A stretch of 64,000 nt of DNA from Methanococcoides sp. EBM-47 (GCA_001896725.1 MPPA01000010.1:124001-188000); one strand, 5' to 3'; shown: positions 47,143 through 56,941, counted from the first letter of the stretch. Translations and numbers: made by a program. Notes: generated by a model not told the origin, from the letters alone.

Positions 47143-48130
47143 AGAAAGTGAACGTGATCCAGGCAATCAGTGACAGAACTATTGAATGTTTTAGTCCGGC
47201 CGATATTGCTCCTTCCCCCATCTGTCCTGCTACAAGCCCGCTGAAGAATCCCTGAACAAGAGCTGCATGGAACATCAGCCTTATGAACAGGTCAGGTTTG
47301 AACGCACCTATGAACTGACCGCCTGCACCAACATCTGTTGCTGCCTGGCCTGCTGTTGCCATTGTTGGCACAAAGGTCTTTGCAAGCATGGCTATGACAA
47401 AGAGGAACACAAAGAAGGACATGTAAATGATCACCAGATAGACCATCATGTTACCTTTTCGTTCCCTTTCGAGCTGTTTCACTTCAGTAGAGTCTCTGGC
47501 AGCAGCTTCCAATACCTGAGAAACCCGACCACCAGCTTTACTGGCCTGGGTGATCAGAGCAACGGATCTGTCAATGAGGGCAGTGTTCATACGGTGTGCG
47601 AAAGTGAGCAATGATCGTTCAAAAGAGATTCCCCATGACATCAGATCATTCATCTTTTTTATCTCTGGAGAAAGTTCACCATATTCCCCTTTTGACACTG
47701 TGGCCACTGATCTGGAAAGAGTAAGACCGGCGCGACTCATCTCAGAAATATCTCTCAGGAACGTAGGCAAGTATTCTTCGATCTTCGTGATATGCTTTGC
47801 CTTCTTCTGATACATCACAGAAGCTGGGAATATGGCTATCAGAACACTGAAAAAGATAACATCATCTATTATCGGGTCTGGCCAATTGTGCATAAGACCC
47901 ATGATGAGAAACACCAGGGCAACTGGTGTGCTTATAATGAACGTATAATCCGGATAGGTACACAATGTCGCATAAGGGTCTTTTATGAACTGTTTCAATA
48001 CTACGTTCTTACGTGAATTTTCCAATCCTGCTCTTACAGTGGCATCTTCCATCTGACGGAGAGTTTCCTCATCAAAGTTTGGGTCCACAGGGAAGTCATT
48101 CTTAAAGAGTTTCTTCCATTCCATTTTCAT
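47135..48130 (-). CDS. Type II/IV secretion platform protein, TadC/GspF-like
   Basis: The 331-residue membrane protein has the type II secretion F domain (about 130-250: LPTFLRDISEMSRAGLTL and QLERERKGNMMVYLVI) and hydrophobic segments near 80-110, 230-250, 285-300 and 312-330. It forms the inner-membrane base of pilus-like machines. The gene start overlaps the end of the neighbouring F protein gene (ATGA). Together with the ATPase and a second F protein it matches the archaeal Tad-like arrangement. Confidence 0.88.
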   Translation of the reverse strand: MKMEWKKLFKNDFPVDPNFDEETLRQMEDATVRAGLENSRKNVVLKQFIKDPYATLCTYPDYTFIISTPVALVFLIMGLMHNWPDPIIDDVIFFSVLIAIFPASVMYQKKAKHITKIEEYLPTFLRDISEMSRAGLTLSRSVATVSKGEYGELSPEIKKMNDLMSWGISFERSLLTFAHRMNTALIDRSVALITQASKAGGRVSQVLEAAARDSTEVKQLERERKGNMMVYLVIIYMSFFVFLFVIAMLAKTFVPTMATAGQAATDVGAGGQFIGAFKPDLFIRLMFHAALVQGFFSGLVAGQMGEGAISAGLKHSIVLSLIAWITFTFFI

Positions 48131-49050
48131 GCCTCCGGTGTCATGCTGCTGATAAGCAGAATGTACATTGCGCTTCCAAAGGGTATGATCGCATAGATCA
48201 ACAGATAGAGGAAGATCATTTCAGCTCCTCCCATTATTGCCATGATCGATACAACAACTATCATGAACAAAGGTCCGGCAACAAAGGCCGTAACATAGGT
48301 CTCACCCAGCAGCCCCAGAGTTTCTAGGAACTCTTTTTGTTTTTGTCTGTTCTCAATAAGATACTGCTCGGTCTTGATCTTGAAATAAGGTTCCAGTTCC
48401 CCTCCTGATGTGATGACAGTAATAGCCCCTTGCAGAAAATCCTGTAAAGAAGGTGAAGGTGTTGTAAGAGCAAGGTTTCTCATGCCTGTAAGAAGATTAC
48501 CTCCCAGCACTTCGATATCCTTTACAAGATATCTGGCCTCTACTGCAACATCCTTATATACATCGTTAGATGCAAGCGAACGGAACAGATCTAGTGGCAG
48601 CACTCCTGCCCCTGACATTGAGGACATATAGTTGATGGCATAAGGAAGCATACGCTCTATTCCTCTTTTCCTTTCTCCTGCCATGACTGCCGGATATAGC
48701 ACAAATGTTTTGTATACAGCAGTAAAGACAAATATTCCTGTAATGGCATTCAGGGTCAGCCACACAGCCGTCCTTTTGTATGCACTGAACTGAAATAACC
48801 ATTGGGGTGCACTGATCCTTGATCCTGTGAGTTCAGGGACACCGAAAAAATAGAATAGCAGGTTTATAGAAATAAGCGCTAAGAGCATACATAAAAAAGA
48901 AGTGAGCATAGCACCGGACAAATACATGTCATAGCCTATGCGCATTCGATTTCTGAGCATGTTCAACCGAAGACCATAATATTCATGCCTTCGGTTCTCA
49001 TAATATTTCCCAAATATCTCATAGGCTACATTAAAATAAATATTAGTCAT
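48127..49050 (-). CDS. Type II/IV secretion platform protein, TadB/GspF-like
   Basis: This 307-residue membrane protein has an F domain (about 130-240: ERMLPYAINYMSSMSGAGVLP and FLQGAITVITSGGELEPY) and four or so hydrophobic segments. It pairs with the F protein encoded next to it, with which it overlaps by 4 nt. It overlaps the secretion ATPase gene by 8 nt. Paired F proteins are typical of Tad-type systems, whereas archaella have a single FlaJ. Confidence 0.88.
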   Translation of the reverse strand: MTNIYFNVAYEIFGKYYENRRHEYYGLRLNMLRNRMRIGYDMYLSGAMLTSFLCMLLALISINLLFYFFGVPELTGSRISAPQWLFQFSAYKRTAVWLTLNAITGIFVFTAVYKTFVLYPAVMAGERKRGIERMLPYAINYMSSMSGAGVLPLDLFRSLASNDVYKDVAVEARYLVKDIEVLGGNLLTGMRNLALTTPSPSLQDFLQGAITVITSGGELEPYFKIKTEQYLIENRQKQKEFLETLGLLGETYVTAFVAGPLFMIVVVSIMAIMGGAEMIFLYLLIYAIIPFGSAMYILLISSMTPEA

Positions 49051-50956
49051 TCAGATCCTGCCTTACATTCTTCATTATAGTTTCAGGTTCCCTGCTATAT
49101 GCCACGATAAGCTTAGAAAAATCCTTATAATGACTGATATTTTTCAGACGCGCCCATTCAAGAACGTCCTGCCTTCTCTTAAGTTCATCCTTAAGTGTCT
49201 TTTCATTCCAGCCCCTGTTCTCCATAATGCTTTCCAGAATATATGAACGACCTGAATACTGGAAACTGTCCCTTGATGCATCCCAGATAAAAACCTCGTT
49301 CGTGAGCAATTCACCTGTTCTTGGATCTACACCCACTATCTCGGTAAGTGATTTGCATCTTCTTACCCTTTCATCTTTCACTTTTACCTGCGCCTGAATA
49401 GAAACGATATCCAAGGCCTGTATCATGATCCTTGGGACATTGATTGGAGGATTTTCAAGCCTATGTACTACAGACTGTACTGAATCTGCATGCATGGTAG
49501 AGAATGTGGTGTGACCTGTGGACATGGCCTGGAAAAGCACGTAAGCTTCTGCTCCTCGTACTTCACCTACAAGAATATATTCTGGCCTTTGCCGTAGGGA
49601 TGCCCTGAGAAGTTCATACATTTGGATAGAACCCTTTTCCTCACCAGCAAAGGATTCCCTGGTCACGCCAGGTATCCAGTTAGGATGTGATAGATTAAGC
49701 TCTCTGGTATCTTCTATTGATACTATTTTCATTTCAGGCTGAATGAAAAGGGACACAGCATTCATTGCAGTGGTTTTACCGGATGCAGTACCTCCCACGA
49801 ACACTATGCTCTTACTGGAGTCTACAGCCATCCAAAGATATGCCATCATAGCTGTTGAGAACGTATGGAAGTCCACGAGATTTGCCGGGGTGATGGGATT
49901 TTCATTGAACCGCCGTATAGTGAATGTGCTTCCTCGGGTAGTAACTTCCCTTCCAAGTGTAATCTGGATACGTGACCCATCCGGCATCGTTGCATCAAGA
50001 AGTGGATTTGCTATAGATATGTGTCTTCCGCACAGCTGAGCTATACGGGTGGCAAAGGTGTCAAGCTCATCGTCATCTGAGAAAATAACGTTCGTTGATA
50101 CTGAATTATAAGCTTTGTGGTATATATAGATGGGAGTATTAGGTCCATCGCATGATATATCCTCAAGCTTCATATCTCGCATAAGAGGGTCTATTCGTCC
50201 GTAGCCCAGAAAATCCCGGATCAAGTGATACATCACTCTTTCTTTTTTACGGACTGAGATATGTATCTTATAATCCCTAAGATATTTTTTTATGTGATTC
50301 CTAAGATAATCTTCAGCATCTTTATGATCCGTTTCTTCGAGATTAAGTTCCAAGGTTTCTATCAACTGTTGTTTTATGTTGTCCAGTAATCTCTTTTCAT
50401 CCTCCGAGAGTAGGGGTTCAAGCACCTGATATTGATATTCATGTACGAACGGGTCATATGCGATCCTTATATATGCATATGGAGGATTAACAGCATACAT
50501 TTCTATCTCTTTGAAAGTGCTTTCTTCGGGTATGCCAAAATCTACGATCGGACCATGCACTGCAATATTATATTCCTCTTCATCATCTTCAGAATTGTTA
50601 AAGACCAGTGATATTATTCGCTGATGTAATGGAGCCTGTTCATCTTCTTTTGCTTTGGCAGTGGTCTTTACATCTAGTTCTTTGCTGGAAATAACATTTC
50701 TTATTTCCTGTTCCCATGATGTGTTGGTATCAAAATCGATATTATGTCCTGTGAGCAGTTGTACATGATCAGTGACTATACGCGTTTTAAGACCATCGGT
50801 ATTAATATCGGACACAGGATCATTATTAATACTGGAAAGGAAATTGGTAGTTTCTTCAGGTATAGGATCCCTGTCTACATTTTTTGTTCCCCGTAACACA
50901 GAAAGAGAACCTTTACCTGAATTTTGGTCTTGTTGGACTGTTTCAGTAAGAGCCAT
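49043..50956 (-). CDS. Type II/IV secretion ATPase (TadA/VirB11-like)
   Basis: The 637-residue ATPase has a long acidic N-terminal region (about 1-150) of no recognised fold, then the GspE-type core. Walker A GGTASGKTT is at about 388-396, the Asp box follows at SIEDTREL, Walker B at YILVGEVRG (about 460-468) and the His box GHTTFSTMHA at about 481-490. It powers pilus assembly or secretion. The N-terminal extension is longer than in many relatives and may link to the MinD protein encoded just upstream (inference). Confidence 0.92.
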   Translation of the reverse strand: MALTETVQQDQNSGKGSLSVLRGTKNVDRDPIPEETTNFLSSINNDPVSDINTDGLKTRIVTDHVQLLTGHNIDFDTNTSWEQEIRNVISSKELDVKTTAKAKEDEQAPLHQRIISLVFNNSEDDEEEYNIAVHGPIVDFGIPEESTFKEIEMYAVNPPYAYIRIAYDPFVHEYQYQVLEPLLSEDEKRLLDNIKQQLIETLELNLEETDHKDAEDYLRNHIKKYLRDYKIHISVRKKERVMYHLIRDFLGYGRIDPLMRDMKLEDISCDGPNTPIYIYHKAYNSVSTNVIFSDDDELDTFATRIAQLCGRHISIANPLLDATMPDGSRIQITLGREVTTRGSTFTIRRFNENPITPANLVDFHTFSTAMMAYLWMAVDSSKSIVFVGGTASGKTTAMNAVSLFIQPEMKIVSIEDTRELNLSHPNWIPGVTRESFAGEEKGSIQMYELLRASLRQRPEYILVGEVRGAEAYVLFQAMSTGHTTFSTMHADSVQSVVHRLENPPINVPRIMIQALDIVSIQAQVKVKDERVRRCKSLTEIVGVDPRTGELLTNEVFIWDASRDSFQYSGRSYILESIMENRGWNEKTLKDELKRRQDVLEWARLKNISHYKDFSKLIVAYSREPETIMKNVRQDLND

Positions 50957-50967
50957 TATATAACCTC

Positions 50968-51768
50968 TTATTTTTTAGACTGGGAAAAAGGAATCTTTGT
51001 ATTTAGAACGCGCTTCTTTTCATTTTTTTGCGCTTTCCCTTCCTTAGGTTCCGGTATTTTTATGCCACAGAGTAATGCTGCACATCTGTTCATAGCTATA
51101 GAGATCTCTGAATAAGGATAATTTGCGACTGCAGGGCTTTTAGCTATAATACTATTGGGTATGCTCGCATCTTCAGGTAGCACTTCAAGTACATTCAGAT
51201 CAACAGAGCTCGCAAGTTTCTCTCTATATGTTTCGTCATGCTCAGGCATAGTTCTATTGAGCACAATACCTGCGACCTCTTTACCTAACATTGCTGAAAA
51301 AGCCTTCATTTTGGACCCATCGGTAATAGATGTGATCTCAGGTGTAAGGACCATTATGACCTCATCACAGATTTCAATGGAACTTGCGGTTACATGATTT
51401 ATGCCACTGGGTGTATCAATTACTATGAACTCAAAGTTTGGTGAAACTTCGGCTATAACATCTTTAAGCTTAGCAGGATCTGCTTTTTTGAAACCCTGTA
51501 AAGATAGACCACTGGGAATAACCTTAAGACCATTAGGTCCATCGTACAGTGCATCAGCTACGTTTGCTTCATCCGCCAATACTTCGTGTAATGTGATCTT
51601 ACTGTCCTCCAATCCCAGCATAAGGCATATGTTCGCCATACCAAGGTCAGCATCGATCAGCAGGGTCTTTTTTGCAAGACCGGAAATTGCTGCTGCCAAG
51701 TTGACAGCAAATATGCTTTTTCCAGTCCCTCCTTTTCCAGAGGTTATTGTATATATTTTGGCAGCCAT
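50968..51768 (-). CDS. MinD/ParA-like ATPase of the secretion locus (TadZ- or FleN-like)
   Basis: This 266-residue deviant Walker A ATPase has GKGGTGKSIFAVNLA, switch I ADLGMANICLML and switch II VIDTPSGIN. The C-terminus is basic (KKRVLNTKIPFSQSKK) rather than a clear MinD amphipathic helix. The ATG at 51768 gives MAAKIYTITSGKGG; a TATA-like ATATATAAG about 25 nt upstream of the inferred start supports it over 51810. It heads the four-gene operon with secretion ATPase and two platform proteins, so it probably positions the machine at a cell pole or membrane site. Confidence 0.88.
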   Translation of the reverse strand: MAAKIYTITSGKGGTGKSIFAVNLAAAISGLAKKTLLIDADLGMANICLMLGLEDSKITLHEVLADEANVADALYDGPNGLKVIPSGLSLQGFKKADPAKLKDVIAEVSPNFEFIVIDTPSGINHVTASSIEICDEVIMVLTPEITSITDGSKMKAFSAMLGKEVAGIVLNRTMPEHDETYREKLASSVDLNVLEVLPEDASIPNSIIAKSPAVANYPYSEISIAMNRCAALLCGIKIPEPKEGKAQKNEKKRVLNTKIPFSQSKK

Positions 51769-51914
51769 CTTCTTCACAACTTTGATAATCGGTTTTTGCT
51801 TTTGATCCAAACCTTATATATGGAAATAGGTGATAAATATATAAAAAGATAACTATAATATTTAATAAATGGACTTTCGCTCAAGTTTTATACAGAAAGG
51901 TCCATCAGCAATCT

Positions 51915-52433
51915 ATGGAAAAAGGCTTTAGAGAAATTAGGCTGTATATTTATCATACAGAACAATGTGATCCTAAAAAGTGCACTGGCAAGAAAATGGC
52001 ACGTTTCAAGCTTGCCCGCCTTGTGGAAAAGGTAAATGCCATTCCCAGAGGTTGCATTCTCCTCGATCCTATGGCTGAAAAAGCCATCTCTCCTGCTGAT
52101 AGCAAAACAAAAGGGCTTACAGTGATGGACTGCTCATGGGAGCATGTAGAAGCTGCCTTTCCTCAATTGCTCATGCTTGACCTGCAGCATCGAGCATTAC
52201 CATATCTGGTTGCAGGTAATCCGGTGAACTTTGGCCGCCCATTCAAACTTACATCTGTAGAGGCGTTTGCTGCATCTTTATACATACTTGGGTATAAAGA
52301 ACAAGCTACACATATACTTTCCAAGTTCAACTGGGGACATACATTTCTGGAACTTAACAGAGAGCCTTTGGAAGAATATTCCAGGGCCAAGGACAGCAGA
52401 GAGGTGCTTAAGATCCAAGCTGAATATATATAA
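51915..52433 (+). CDS. tsr3: 16S/18S rRNA aminocarboxypropyltransferase Tsr3 (DUF367)
   Basis: The 172-residue SPOUT-like SAM enzyme adds an aminocarboxypropyl group to a hypermodified pseudouridine of small-subunit rRNA. Family parts are the N-terminal [30 protein letters not shown] and [15 protein letters not shown], ending with [11 protein letters not shown]. It is divergent from the MinD operon. Length and motifs are typical. Confidence 0.92.
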   Translation: MEKGFREIRLYIYHTEQCDPKKCTGKKMARFKLARLVEKVNAIPRGCILLDPMAEKAISPADSKTKGLTVMDCSWEHVEAAFPQLLMLDLQHRALPYLVAGNPVNFGRPFKLTSVEAFAASLYILGYKEQATHILSKFNWGHTFLELNREPLEEYSRAKDSREVLKIQAEYI

Positions 52434-52543
52434 ATAACCAAATGGATCGTTGATGATATGGGAAGGCCAGACGATCCGGTGTAAACTGTGTATCTAACTC
52501 TAAGTGCAATGCATGAACAAAGCTGTTCCACTGGATGAAGAAC

Positions 52544-53317
52544 TTAAATATCGAGTTCTATACCAATGGGACAGTGGTCCGAACCCATGACCTCCGGCAG
52601 TATAAAGGCGGATGTTATGTTATTCTTCAAATTGGCACTGGCAAAGAAATAATCGATCCTCCAGCCAACATTTCTTTCTCTTGCTTTTGTTTTCATGTCC
52701 CACCATGTGTATTGGCCAGGCTGATCACTGAACATGCGAAGCGTATCCAGGTATCCATGGTCTATTAATTTATCTATCCAGGCTCTTTCCTGGGGAAGGA
52801 AACCTGAAACTTTCTCATTCTCCTTTGGGCGTGCCAGATCTATTTCCTTGTGTGCTGTATTCACATCCCCGCAAATTATGAGTTTTCTGCCCTGTGCCTT
52901 AAGAGCATCGAGACGGTCCAGAAATACATCATAGAACCCCATTTTAAAATCAAGACGTTCCTTAGAGGCTTTCCCATTAGGAAAATAAACATTAAAAAGT
53001 ATAAAATCCCCAAAATCAGAAGCTATTACCCTACCTTCACCATCGAAGTTTGTATTCCCCAGCCCATAACAGACCTCAATAGGCTCTTGTTTTGTATACA
53101 TGGCCACTCCACTGTATCCTTTTCTTTCTGCAGAAGAAAAATATGCTTTATACCCATCCACATGTCGCAGAGCGGAAGGTAACTGATCTTCCCGTGCTTT
53201 TGTTTCCTGCAGACAGATGATATCTGGCCCATGTGCAGTGAAAATTTTCATAAATCCTTTTTTATATGCAGCCCGCAGGCCATTTACATTCCATGAAAGC
53301 ATCTTGATCTTGCTCAT
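52544..53317 (-). CDS. xthA: Exodeoxyribonuclease III / AP endonuclease (XthA)
   Basis: The 257-residue enzyme cleaves DNA at abasic sites and has 3' exonuclease activity. Catalytic motifs are [49 protein letters not shown] and the terminal [11 protein letters not shown]. It is soluble. The start at 53317 aligns with the family N-terminus. It stands alone between tsr3 and the oxidative-stress operon. Confidence 0.94.
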   Translation of the reverse strand: MSKIKMLSWNVNGLRAAYKKGFMKIFTAHGPDIICLQETKAREDQLPSALRHVDGYKAYFSSAERKGYSGVAMYTKQEPIEVCYGLGNTNFDGEGRVIASDFGDFILFNVYFPNGKASKERLDFKMGFYDVFLDRLDALKAQGRKLIICGDVNTAHKEIDLARPKENEKVSGFLPQERAWIDKLIDHGYLDTLRMFSDQPGQYTWWDMKTKARERNVGWRIDYFFASANLKNNITSAFILPEVMGSDHCPIGIELDI

Positions 53318-53628
53318 CTTGATCTATATTTCATTGTACAGGTTGATATATAAATAGAACCTTTTAGACAAATTTTTAACATATATTAATTCAAATATAA
53401 TATACATATCTTTTGTAATCCATCTCATATATATTCAAAAATACTAATACATTTAAATAATTAGTGAAATTGATCTTAAGAAAATATTTACAAAAAATAT
53501 CAGTTATCAAATTTATTTGTAAATCATTTTAATTGAACGTAAATATTAAATAATAATAAGTATTGTTTAGAGCCAGTTATTGTATGTACCTATGTTAAAA
53601 TTGCCTTTACCAGCAAATGTTTGGAGAG
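53318..53628. other. AT-rich divergent promoter region (xthA and fur-like gene)
   Basis: This spacer is very AT-rich and has several TATA-like runs on both strands. AT-rich short dyads that could be Fur/PerR boxes occur before the regulator gene, but none stands out clearly. No gene was found. Confidence 0.4.
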
Positions 53629-54048
53629 ATGACCTTGGAAACAACAGGAAAAGCTGATATGAAATACACTAATCAAAGAGTGGAGATAATCACCTTCCTG
53701 CGGGAGCATAAGGGTCATCCTACCGTAGATGAGATATATGATGGTGTCAGAAAGAAGCTAACCCGCATAAGCAAAGCTACGGTCTACAAAAATCTCAAAT
53801 TCCTTTCAGAGAAAGGATTGATTGAGGAGGTGAATGTAAAAGGGGTAACAAGGTTTGAAGCTAATTTCGTACCACATCATCACCTTATCTGTAGGGAGTG
53901 TGGAAAAATAGAGGATTTTGAGTCAGATGAACTATTTGATTATTTAATGAAAGTAGCTGGCGATATAGAAGGATTCAATATCGATTCAGTGAACACTAAT
54001 TTCTATGGAGAATGTAAAGATTGCAAGGAGAAGAATAGAAATGGATGA
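53629..54048 (+). CDS. Fur/PerR-family metalloregulator
   Basis: This protein of about 139 residues has the Fur winged helix (MKYTNQRVEIITFLREH through SKATVYKNLKFLSEKGLI), the metal-binding HHHLICRECGKIEDF and a second CKDC zinc pair at the C-terminus. The operon with peroxiredoxin and a ferritin-like protein suggests a PerR-like peroxide sensor. ATG 53629 is the likely start, though TTG 53635 and ATG 53617 remain possible. Its stop overlaps the peroxiredoxin start. Confidence 0.9.
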   Translation: MTLETTGKADMKYTNQRVEIITFLREHKGHPTVDEIYDGVRKKLTRISKATVYKNLKFLSEKGLIEEVNVKGVTRFEANFVPHHHLICRECGKIEDFESDELFDYLMKVAGDIEGFNIDSVNTNFYGECKDCKEKNRNG

Positions 54049-54721
54049 AGAAATAGTAACTATGCCTTTAATAGGCGACGATGCACCAAGCTTCGCAGCA
54101 AAGACCACAATGGGAGATATCAAATTCCCTGAAGACTACAATGGTAAATGGGTGATCCTTTTCAGCCACCCCGCTGATTTCACCCCTGTATGTACCACAG
54201 AGTTCATGACCTTTGCTTCTATGCAGGAAGAGTTCAGAAAACTCAACACAGAGCTTATTGGTCTTTCCATTGATAGTATATATGCTCACATCGCATGGCT
54301 TAGGACCATTAAAGAGAAAATAGAGTTCAGGGGTATGAAGAATGTAGAAGTGAACTTCCCTGTAATTGAAGATCTCAGAATGGATGTAGCCAAGAAATAC
54401 GGAATGGTCCAGCCTAACGCTTCTAGTACACAGGCAGTAAGGGCTGTGTTCATAATCGATCCGAAAGCAAAAGTAAGAGCTGTGCTCTATTACCCTCTGT
54501 CCAATGGCAGGCACATGGATGAGATAAAAAGACTATTGCTGGCCATGCAAAAATCAGATGCCGAAGGTATTGCAACCCCTGCCAACTGGCAACCTGGGGA
54601 GGATGTCATTATCCCACCACCGGGCTCATGCGGTGTTGCAAAAGAGCGTGTCGAGCAAAAAGAAGAAGGGAAATATTGTCTGGATTGGTTCATGTGCTTT
54701 AAGAAAGAGACAAAACAATAA
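54041..54721 (+). CDS. Peroxiredoxin, Prx6-like
   Basis: This 226-residue thiol peroxidase reduces peroxides. The peroxidatic cysteine is in HPADFTPVCTTEF (about residue 50); C-terminal cysteines in PGSCG and YCLDWFMC could act as resolving residues, as in archaeal Prx6-type enzymes. The ATG at 54041 overlaps the Fur-like gene end and has AAGGAG about 8 nt upstream. The frame from 54005 is longer but inside that gene. Confidence 0.94.
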   Translation: MDEEIVTMPLIGDDAPSFAAKTTMGDIKFPEDYNGKWVILFSHPADFTPVCTTEFMTFASMQEEFRKLNTELIGLSIDSIYAHIAWLRTIKEKIEFRGMKNVEVNFPVIEDLRMDVAKKYGMVQPNASSTQAVRAVFIIDPKAKVRAVLYYPLSNGRHMDEIKRLLLAMQKSDAEGIATPANWQPGEDVIIPPPGSCGVAKERVEQKEEGKYCLDWFMCFKKETKQ

Positions 54722-54761
54722 GGGAATAGAAGCGAAGAAGTGTAACCGGAGTTGAGGATCA

Positions 54762-55259
54762 ATGGGAACTAAAGGAATAGAGATCTTAGGGATCAATGCC
54801 GAAGAACTGATAGCTAAATTAAACAGAGCACTCGCAGATGAATGGTTTGCATATTACCAATACTGGGTGGGTGCAAAGGTTATCAAGGGCCCAATGAGGG
54901 AAGTAGCTGCTGCAGAACTCATAGAGCATGCAGCCGATGAACTGCGCCATGCCGATATGCTGTCCAGCAGGATAGTGCAACTTGGAGGAACACCGATACT
55001 GTCCCCTGCAGAATGGGAAAAGCTTTCACACTGCAGCTATGAAGCTCCAGCAGATCCTTTTGTGAAAAAGATCCTTGAGCAGAACATCAAAGGTGAACAG
55101 TGCGCCATCCAGGTATATAATGACATCCTACAAATGGTCAAGGATAAGGATCCTGTGACATATAGTATTGTATTGCAGATCCTTACCGATGAAATAGAGC
55201 ATGAGGATGACCTGCAGGCTGTGATGGAAGACTTTGAATTGTTGCAGCGCAAAGATTAA
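54762..55259 (+). CDS. Ferritin-like Dps-like protein (thioferritin / DPSL type)
   Basis: The 165-residue four-helix protein has the di-iron ligands DEWFAYYQYW, IEHAADELRHAD and DEIEHEDDL. Cysteines in LSHCSYEAP and KGEQCAIQ lie near the iron site, the pair that marks DPSL thioferritins in archaea. Such cages use peroxide to oxidise and store iron, protecting DNA. GAGGATCA leads into the ATG. It is the third gene after the Fur-like regulator and peroxiredoxin. Confidence 0.88.
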   Translation: MGTKGIEILGINAEELIAKLNRALADEWFAYYQYWVGAKVIKGPMREVAAAELIEHAADELRHADMLSSRIVQLGGTPILSPAEWEKLSHCSYEAPADPFVKKILEQNIKGEQCAIQVYNDILQMVKDKDPVTYSIVLQILTDEIEHEDDLQAVMEDFELLQRKD

Positions 55260-55748
55260 AACTTTAATGGCTCATGCCTTAAAAGGTATGAGCCTCAGTT
55301 CTTTAGTTGATAGTGCGATATAAGCTCTTATCTGGCTCTGCAGATAGGTATTGTATAAGAAATGATTTTTCGTACACTGTTCCTTCACCCAGCGAAAAGG
55401 CGTATGTGATCAGTGAGAGATTTGTTGATCTTGATCTTACGAGCATTGAGATATATTTGGAAAGAATTGGCTTTATTGTTCTTCCACAATGATCCCTGGT
55501 TAAGTTCTTTTATATTAAAGTCGGGAGCCTTAAGATTTTGTAGTAGAGCTGCCCTTTATTTTATTTTATTTTAATTAAATAATTATTAAAAAAATATAAA
55601 ATCCTTAGCGTAGCCTGCCATCAAAAATGCAATGAAGAAAATATCCCTACAAAACCAGTTTTGATACATAAAATATTTGTGTATGAGAGACCATAGGATT
55701 TTTACAAGAATTAATATATACAAAATACGTAATTTTGATGAGAAGACC
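55260..55748 (+). other. Spacer with terminator hairpin and T-rich repeat
   Basis: Besides the hairpin at 55269-55294, this stretch has a possible but weak frame (55307-55492, no ribosome binding site) and a (TTTAT)n run near 55556-55575. A TATA-like ATTAATATATAC near 55711 is the probable promoter of the winged-helix gene. Confidence 0.4.
55269..55294 (+). terminator. Hairpin after the oxidative-stress operon
   Basis: GGCTCATGCC (55269-55278) pairs with GGTATGAGCC (55285-55294), with one G-U pair in RNA, around a TTAAAA loop. It begins 9 nt after the ferritin-like gene's stop. Only a weak U-run follows. Confidence 0.6.
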
Positions 55749-56027
55749 ATGACCGACGATACAATGAAAGAACTGCTCAAGTGGATAGTTAGTGTTGACA
55801 GGCGGCTTATACTCATGGAGTACATGAATAAGCATAAAGTTGCCAATGCTTCTGATATTGCGCATGAGAAAAAAAGATCTACCCAGAATATCAGTCGCGC
55901 TTTAAAAGAGCTGGAAGATATGGGATTAATAGAATGCCTTACTCCCACAAAAACCACATGGAAAAAATATATACTTACAGATAAGGGAAAAACTGTAATG
56001 GGTAAAATGGAAGGAAAATATATCTGA
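55749..56027 (+). CDS. Winged-helix DNA-binding protein (MarR/ArsR-like)
   Basis: The 92-residue regulator consists of one winged helix: NASDIAHEKKRSTQNISRAL with the recognition helix, then KELEDMGLIECLTP and a wing ending YILTDKGKTVMG. The ATG at 55749 lies about 40 nt after a TATA-like run, consistent with the promoter; frames from 55677 would begin upstream of that box. The target is unknown. Confidence 0.8.
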   Translation: MTDDTMKELLKWIVSVDRRLILMEYMNKHKVANASDIAHEKKRSTQNISRALKELEDMGLIECLTPTKTTWKKYILTDKGKTVMGKMEGKYI

Positions 56028-56084
56028 CCAATATCCTCCTTCTTCCTATTTTAAAAGAGGTTCACAAGGTCTCTTGATCACATA

Positions 56085-56630
56085 TTATACTTCCATTTCA
56101 AGTGCCTGGTAACCATGCACAAGGTCGATGTTGGCCTTGACAACTGAACCTTTGAACTCTGCCAGATCAGGCGTAACGGTATCCAGGTCTTCCACGACAG
56201 CCTGCTTGCTAATGGCCATACCATCTGGTATCACTTTTCCATCTGGCACGATGATCTTGCGCACCGTAGCATTATGCATTACCAAAGTATCATCTCCGAT
56301 AATGGAATCAAAGACCACTGACCCGAATCCAATGAAACATCCTGCTCCAATTTTGCATGGACCATGCACTATGCAACCATGGGCAAGGGATGTTTCAGGA
56401 CCGATGAGAACCTGAGAATGCGAAATGGCATGGATGATAGCGTTATCCTGCACATTGCAACCATTGCTGATAACGATCGAAGAACATGGTTCATCTGCTC
56501 TAATGATAGCATTGTGAGCCACATATACATTATCACCAATGTGGACATTTCCAATAATGATGGCAGTTTCAGAGATCCATGCTTTTTTACTTATCTTTGG
56601 TCTTTGTTTCTGTGGGTTTTGCGCTTGCAT
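56085..56630 (-). CDS. Gamma-class carbonic anhydrase-like protein (CamH type)
   Basis: The 181-residue left-handed beta-helix protein has the three zinc-ligand histidine positions in NAIIHAIS, SLAHG and CIVHGP. The active-site set R and D in IIRADEP and Q in NVQDNA is present. It lacks the acidic loop and signal peptide of the secreted Cam enzyme, so it matches the CamH branch. It hydrates CO2, or in some relatives is an acyltransferase-like protein of unsure activity. Confidence 0.85.
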   Translation of the reverse strand: MQAQNPQKQRPKISKKAWISETAIIIGNVHIGDNVYVAHNAIIRADEPCSSIVISNGCNVQDNAIIHAISHSQVLIGPETSLAHGCIVHGPCKIGAGCFIGFGSVVFDSIIGDDTLVMHNATVRKIIVPDGKVIPDGMAISKQAVVEDLDTVTPDLAEFKGSVVKANIDLVHGYQALEMEV

Positions 56631-56941
56631 ATCATCACCTCTCTTCTTTAGGGATCGTAAATACCTGAAGCACCCCTGATGTGTCTATTGCAATATAATA
56701 TGAGAAAATATGAGAATTTATTTAAATCTGTTGCTTGAAGTGTTTTAGCATCCTCTCTAGGAACTGGTATGCATCTAAGTTTCTATAGCTGTCTTATTAG
56801 AAATTATATTCCTACTTCATGATAAACTAAGGCAGCTAAATTTATATTTAAAGATGACAAAATCTGAACGTTGTTATAGCACTATGCTAAGATACACATC
56901 ATACGTTCTAATAAACATTTCTTAACTGTGATTTAAAAATT
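56631..56941. other. AT-rich divergent promoter region
   Basis: Between the CamH-like gene and the broken acetyltransferase. AT-rich, with several TATA-like runs. No coding frame or strong repeat was seen. Confidence 0.4.

Noticed and set aside
55307-55492. A 61-codon frame after the ferritin-like gene
   Set aside because: It would start at TTG or GTG without a ribosome binding site and directly after a terminator-like hairpin. The product matches nothing known to me. It is kept only as a weak possibility.
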